This document shows positions 5,091 through 6,350 of a stretch of DNA of 6,350 nt, one piece after another. Both the position numbers and the translations under genes were made by a program. Under the pieces are notes generated by a model, which did not search any database, had not been told where the DNA came from, and was given only the letters and a program-made list of their open reading frames with translations. Every line of letters starts with the position of its first letter. Position 1 is the stretch's first letter. Source of the DNA: an uncultured Treponema sp. (GTDB lineage: Bacteria; Spirochaetota; Spirochaetia; Treponematales; Treponemataceae). The stretch spans positions 1 through 6,350 of the forward strand of contig CAJPTT010000148.1 of NCBI GenBank assembly GCA_905373565.1, written 5' to 3'.

Positions 5091-5681
5091 CTATATCTTG
5101 ATTCGGCCTTTAAAGCTGCGCATCAGCGTAAGTTTGTCGGTGTACTCCAAATCGCCGCCGACCGGCAGTCCCGATGCGAGGCGGGTAACCTCGACGGGAA
5201 GATCGCGCAATACTTTTTGGATATAGAGGGCGGTGGTATCCCCTTCGATGGTCGGATTGGTTGCGAGGATCACCTCTTTTACTGCCGTACCGTTGCCGAT
5301 TCGTTTAACGAGGCTTGCGATGCGGAGTTGCTCCGGTCCGATGCCTTCAAGCGGAGCGATAACGCCGCCGAGCACGTGAAAAAGCCCGCGGTATTCCCCC
5401 ATGCTCATCAAGGTATAGACATCCTGCGGCTGCTCCACGACACAGATACAGGAGCTGTCCCGCGCGGGATCGCTGCAAATGTCACATACGTCTTGATCGG
5501 TAAAAGCTCCGCACACCGGACAGGGCTTGATACTGTCGTGAAGTTTGTAAAGACTGTCTGCCAGACGACGGGCATACGGAGGTTCCTGTTTGAGGATGTG
5601 ATACGCGAGTCTAGCTGCGCTTTTTTTTCCGATACCCGGTAGCCTGCATAAATTATCGATAAGATCTTCGAGTGCGTTCAT
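5091..5681 (-). CDS. recR: Recombination protein RecR
   Basis: Recombination mediator that works with RecO (and RecF) to load RecA on SSB-coated single-stranded DNA in gap repair. 196 residues, normal length. Domains in order: helix-hairpin-helix (LCRLPGIGKKSA, 11-22), a four-Cys zinc finger (Cys54, Cys57, Cys66, Cys69), then a Toprim domain with CVVEQPQDV (80-88), FHVLGGVIAPLEGIGP (101-116), NPTIEGDTTA (142-151) and ASGLPVGGDLEYTD (169-182). All expected residues are present. The start ATG overlaps the ybaB stop by one base (TAATG), and GGAGG (5694-5698) lies 12 nt upstream, slightly long, in keeping with coupling to ybaB. An A8 tract encodes the GKK of the hairpin motif. Confidence 0.97.
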   Translation of the reverse strand: MNALEDLIDNLCRLPGIGKKSAARLAYHILKQEPPYARRLADSLYKLHDSIKPCPVCGAFTDQDVCDICSDPARDSSCICVVEQPQDVYTLMSMGEYRGLFHVLGGVIAPLEGIGPEQLRIASLVKRIGNGTAVKEVILATNPTIEGDTTALYIQKVLRDLPVEVTRLASGLPVGGDLEYTDKLTLMRSFKGRIKI

Positions 5682-5992
5682 TATGACGGCATTCCTCCCG
5701 CAAGCGCGGCGAGCGGCCCCATTTTTTCTTTCAGCGTTTCCTTAATTTTCTCTACCGCATCGGTATGCGCGGAGCGGATCAGGTCTTGTAACATCGGAAT
5801 ATCGCGGTTATCAACGGCGATAGGATCCAATTCGACTTTTACCATATCGAAGGTGCCGCTTAGCGTTACCTTAACCAAACCGCCGCCCGAAATGCCCTGT
5901 ACGCGAAGTGCTGCTATTTCTTCCTGCATTTTACCGAAATGAGCCTGCAAGTCTTTTGCGTTTTTCATCAATTCAAACGGATTTATATTCAT
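5681..5992 (-). CDS. ybaB: Nucleoid-associated protein, YbaB/EbfC family
   Basis: Small dimeric DNA-binding protein of the YbaB/EbfC family, which coats the nucleoid and can affect gene expression (EbfC in Borrelia). 103 residues, full length. It shows the standard plan: a coiled N-terminal helix with MKNAKDLQAHFGKMQEEIA (9-27), a sheet around GISGGGLVKVTLSGTFDMVKVELDP (33-57), then a C-terminal helix with LQDLIRSAHTDAVEKIKE (68-85) and a Gly/Met-rich tail. It is sandwiched between dnaX and recR, the widely conserved order. The ATG overlaps the dnaX stop (ATGA) and a good GGAGG (6000-6004) lies 7 nt upstream. Confidence 0.96.
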   Translation of the reverse strand: MNINPFELMKNAKDLQAHFGKMQEEIAALRVQGISGGGLVKVTLSGTFDMVKVELDPIAVDNRDIPMLQDLIRSAHTDAVEKIKETLKEKMGPLAALAGGMPS

Positions 5993-6350
5993 TCTTCTTC
6001 CTCCGGTTCTCCTGCAACTGCTTTTTTTTGTATGTCAACAATGCTGCCCTTTATGTTACGCAGTACCATCTCTACCCGCGCAGGGACGGATAATTTTTGC
6101 GCCGCCTCTGCTTGAGCGAGCGTTATCTGTATTTTCAGTTCTTTGCCGTAGAGTTCCGCTGTTTTTCGAGTCAGAATATTTTTTTCACGCTGCAGCTGCT
6201 GTACTTCAAAAGGCGTATGTACGGACATATAGAGCACGCCGTCCCGTTCGCTCCAATTGAGCGTTTTAGCAACTGCCGCCGACAGCATCGTATGCTCTAT
6301 CAGCAGATGTTGAACGAGCGCTTCCTTGAGCTCGCCGATATTCTGTATAC
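5989..6350 (-). CDS. dnaX: DNA polymerase III tau/gamma subunit, C-terminal end (partial)
   Basis: 3' end of the clamp-loader subunit gene; the frame stays open to the window edge, so the ATPase part and the true start lie outside. About 120 residues are visible. The first is ...IQNIGELKEALVQHLLIEH, followed by a mixed alpha/beta region typical of a DnaX C-terminal domain, and the protein ends in an acidic GEPEEEE tail. The internal ATG at 6288 is not the start. The call rests mainly on position (dnaX-ybaB-recR is one of the most conserved gene orders in bacteria), since this domain is poorly conserved. The stop overlaps the ybaB ATG. A run of eight A (6022-6029) lies 10 codons before the stop, in phase as A AAA AAA, as discussed in the findings. 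Confidence 0.82.
   Translation of the reverse strand, partial: IQNIGELKEALVQHLLIEHTMLSAAVAKTLNWSERDGVLYMSVHTPFEVQQLQREKNILTRKTAELYGKELKIQITLAQAEAAQKLSVPARVEMVLRNIKGSIVDIQKKAVAGEPEEEE

Noticed and set aside
4968..5642. Long plus-strand open frame (224 codons) opposite recR
   Set aside because: It is antisense to a full-length, motif-complete recR, runs through the hairpin at 5032-5067 and shows no family signature or ribosome binding site.

Overview
All the genes I can support in this window lie on the minus strand. They form three blocks. The impression is of a host-associated spirochaete close to Treponema. This is inference, from the look of the solute-binding protein (an N-terminal AMGSSEKS-type stretch after the signal peptide), the moderate GC with AT-rich gaps, and small TTTTTAGAG hairpin repeats. 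No rRNA or other firm taxonomic marker is present.

Block 1 (right end, about 5091-6350) is a housekeeping replication/repair operon: the 3' end of dnaX (clamp-loader tau/gamma subunit), then ybaB/ebfC (nucleoid-associated protein), then recR (recombination mediator). The genes overlap by a few bases (ATGA and TAATG junctions), so translation is probably coupled. A perfect 16-bp hairpin lies just after recR.

Block 2 (about 3592-5003) starts at a near-consensus sigma70 promoter (TTGACA, 18 bp, TATAAT). It drives a brnT-brnA type II toxin-antitoxin pair, and 11 nt after the antitoxin stop comes an esterase-D/FrmB-type serine hydrolase. The brnTA pair is visibly more AT-rich than the esterase and recR on either side, which suggests it was acquired.

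Block 3 (about 145-3571) is a carbohydrate ABC importer operon of the CUT1/MalEFG type: a secreted solute-binding protein, then two inner-membrane permeases that overlap by 4 nt. No ATPase gene is in the window, so the importer must use one encoded elsewhere. Two non-coding stretches in this block are highly structured. One (3484-3571) lies upstream of the binding protein and can fold as a closed multi-hairpin junction. The other (1911-2185) separates the binding protein from the permeases. It holds a long imperfect hairpin, a textbook intrinsic terminator facing the plus strand where no plus-strand gene exists, and a third hairpin that can pair in two alternative ways. The leftmost 144 bases hold no gene I can support, only a possible 26-residue coding remnant.

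The most interesting material is in these gaps: the structured leader, the stacked hairpins, a repeat (TTTTTAGAG) shared by three intergenic sites, and an in-phase A8 slippery tract in dnaX whose -1 frame runs open into ybaB.
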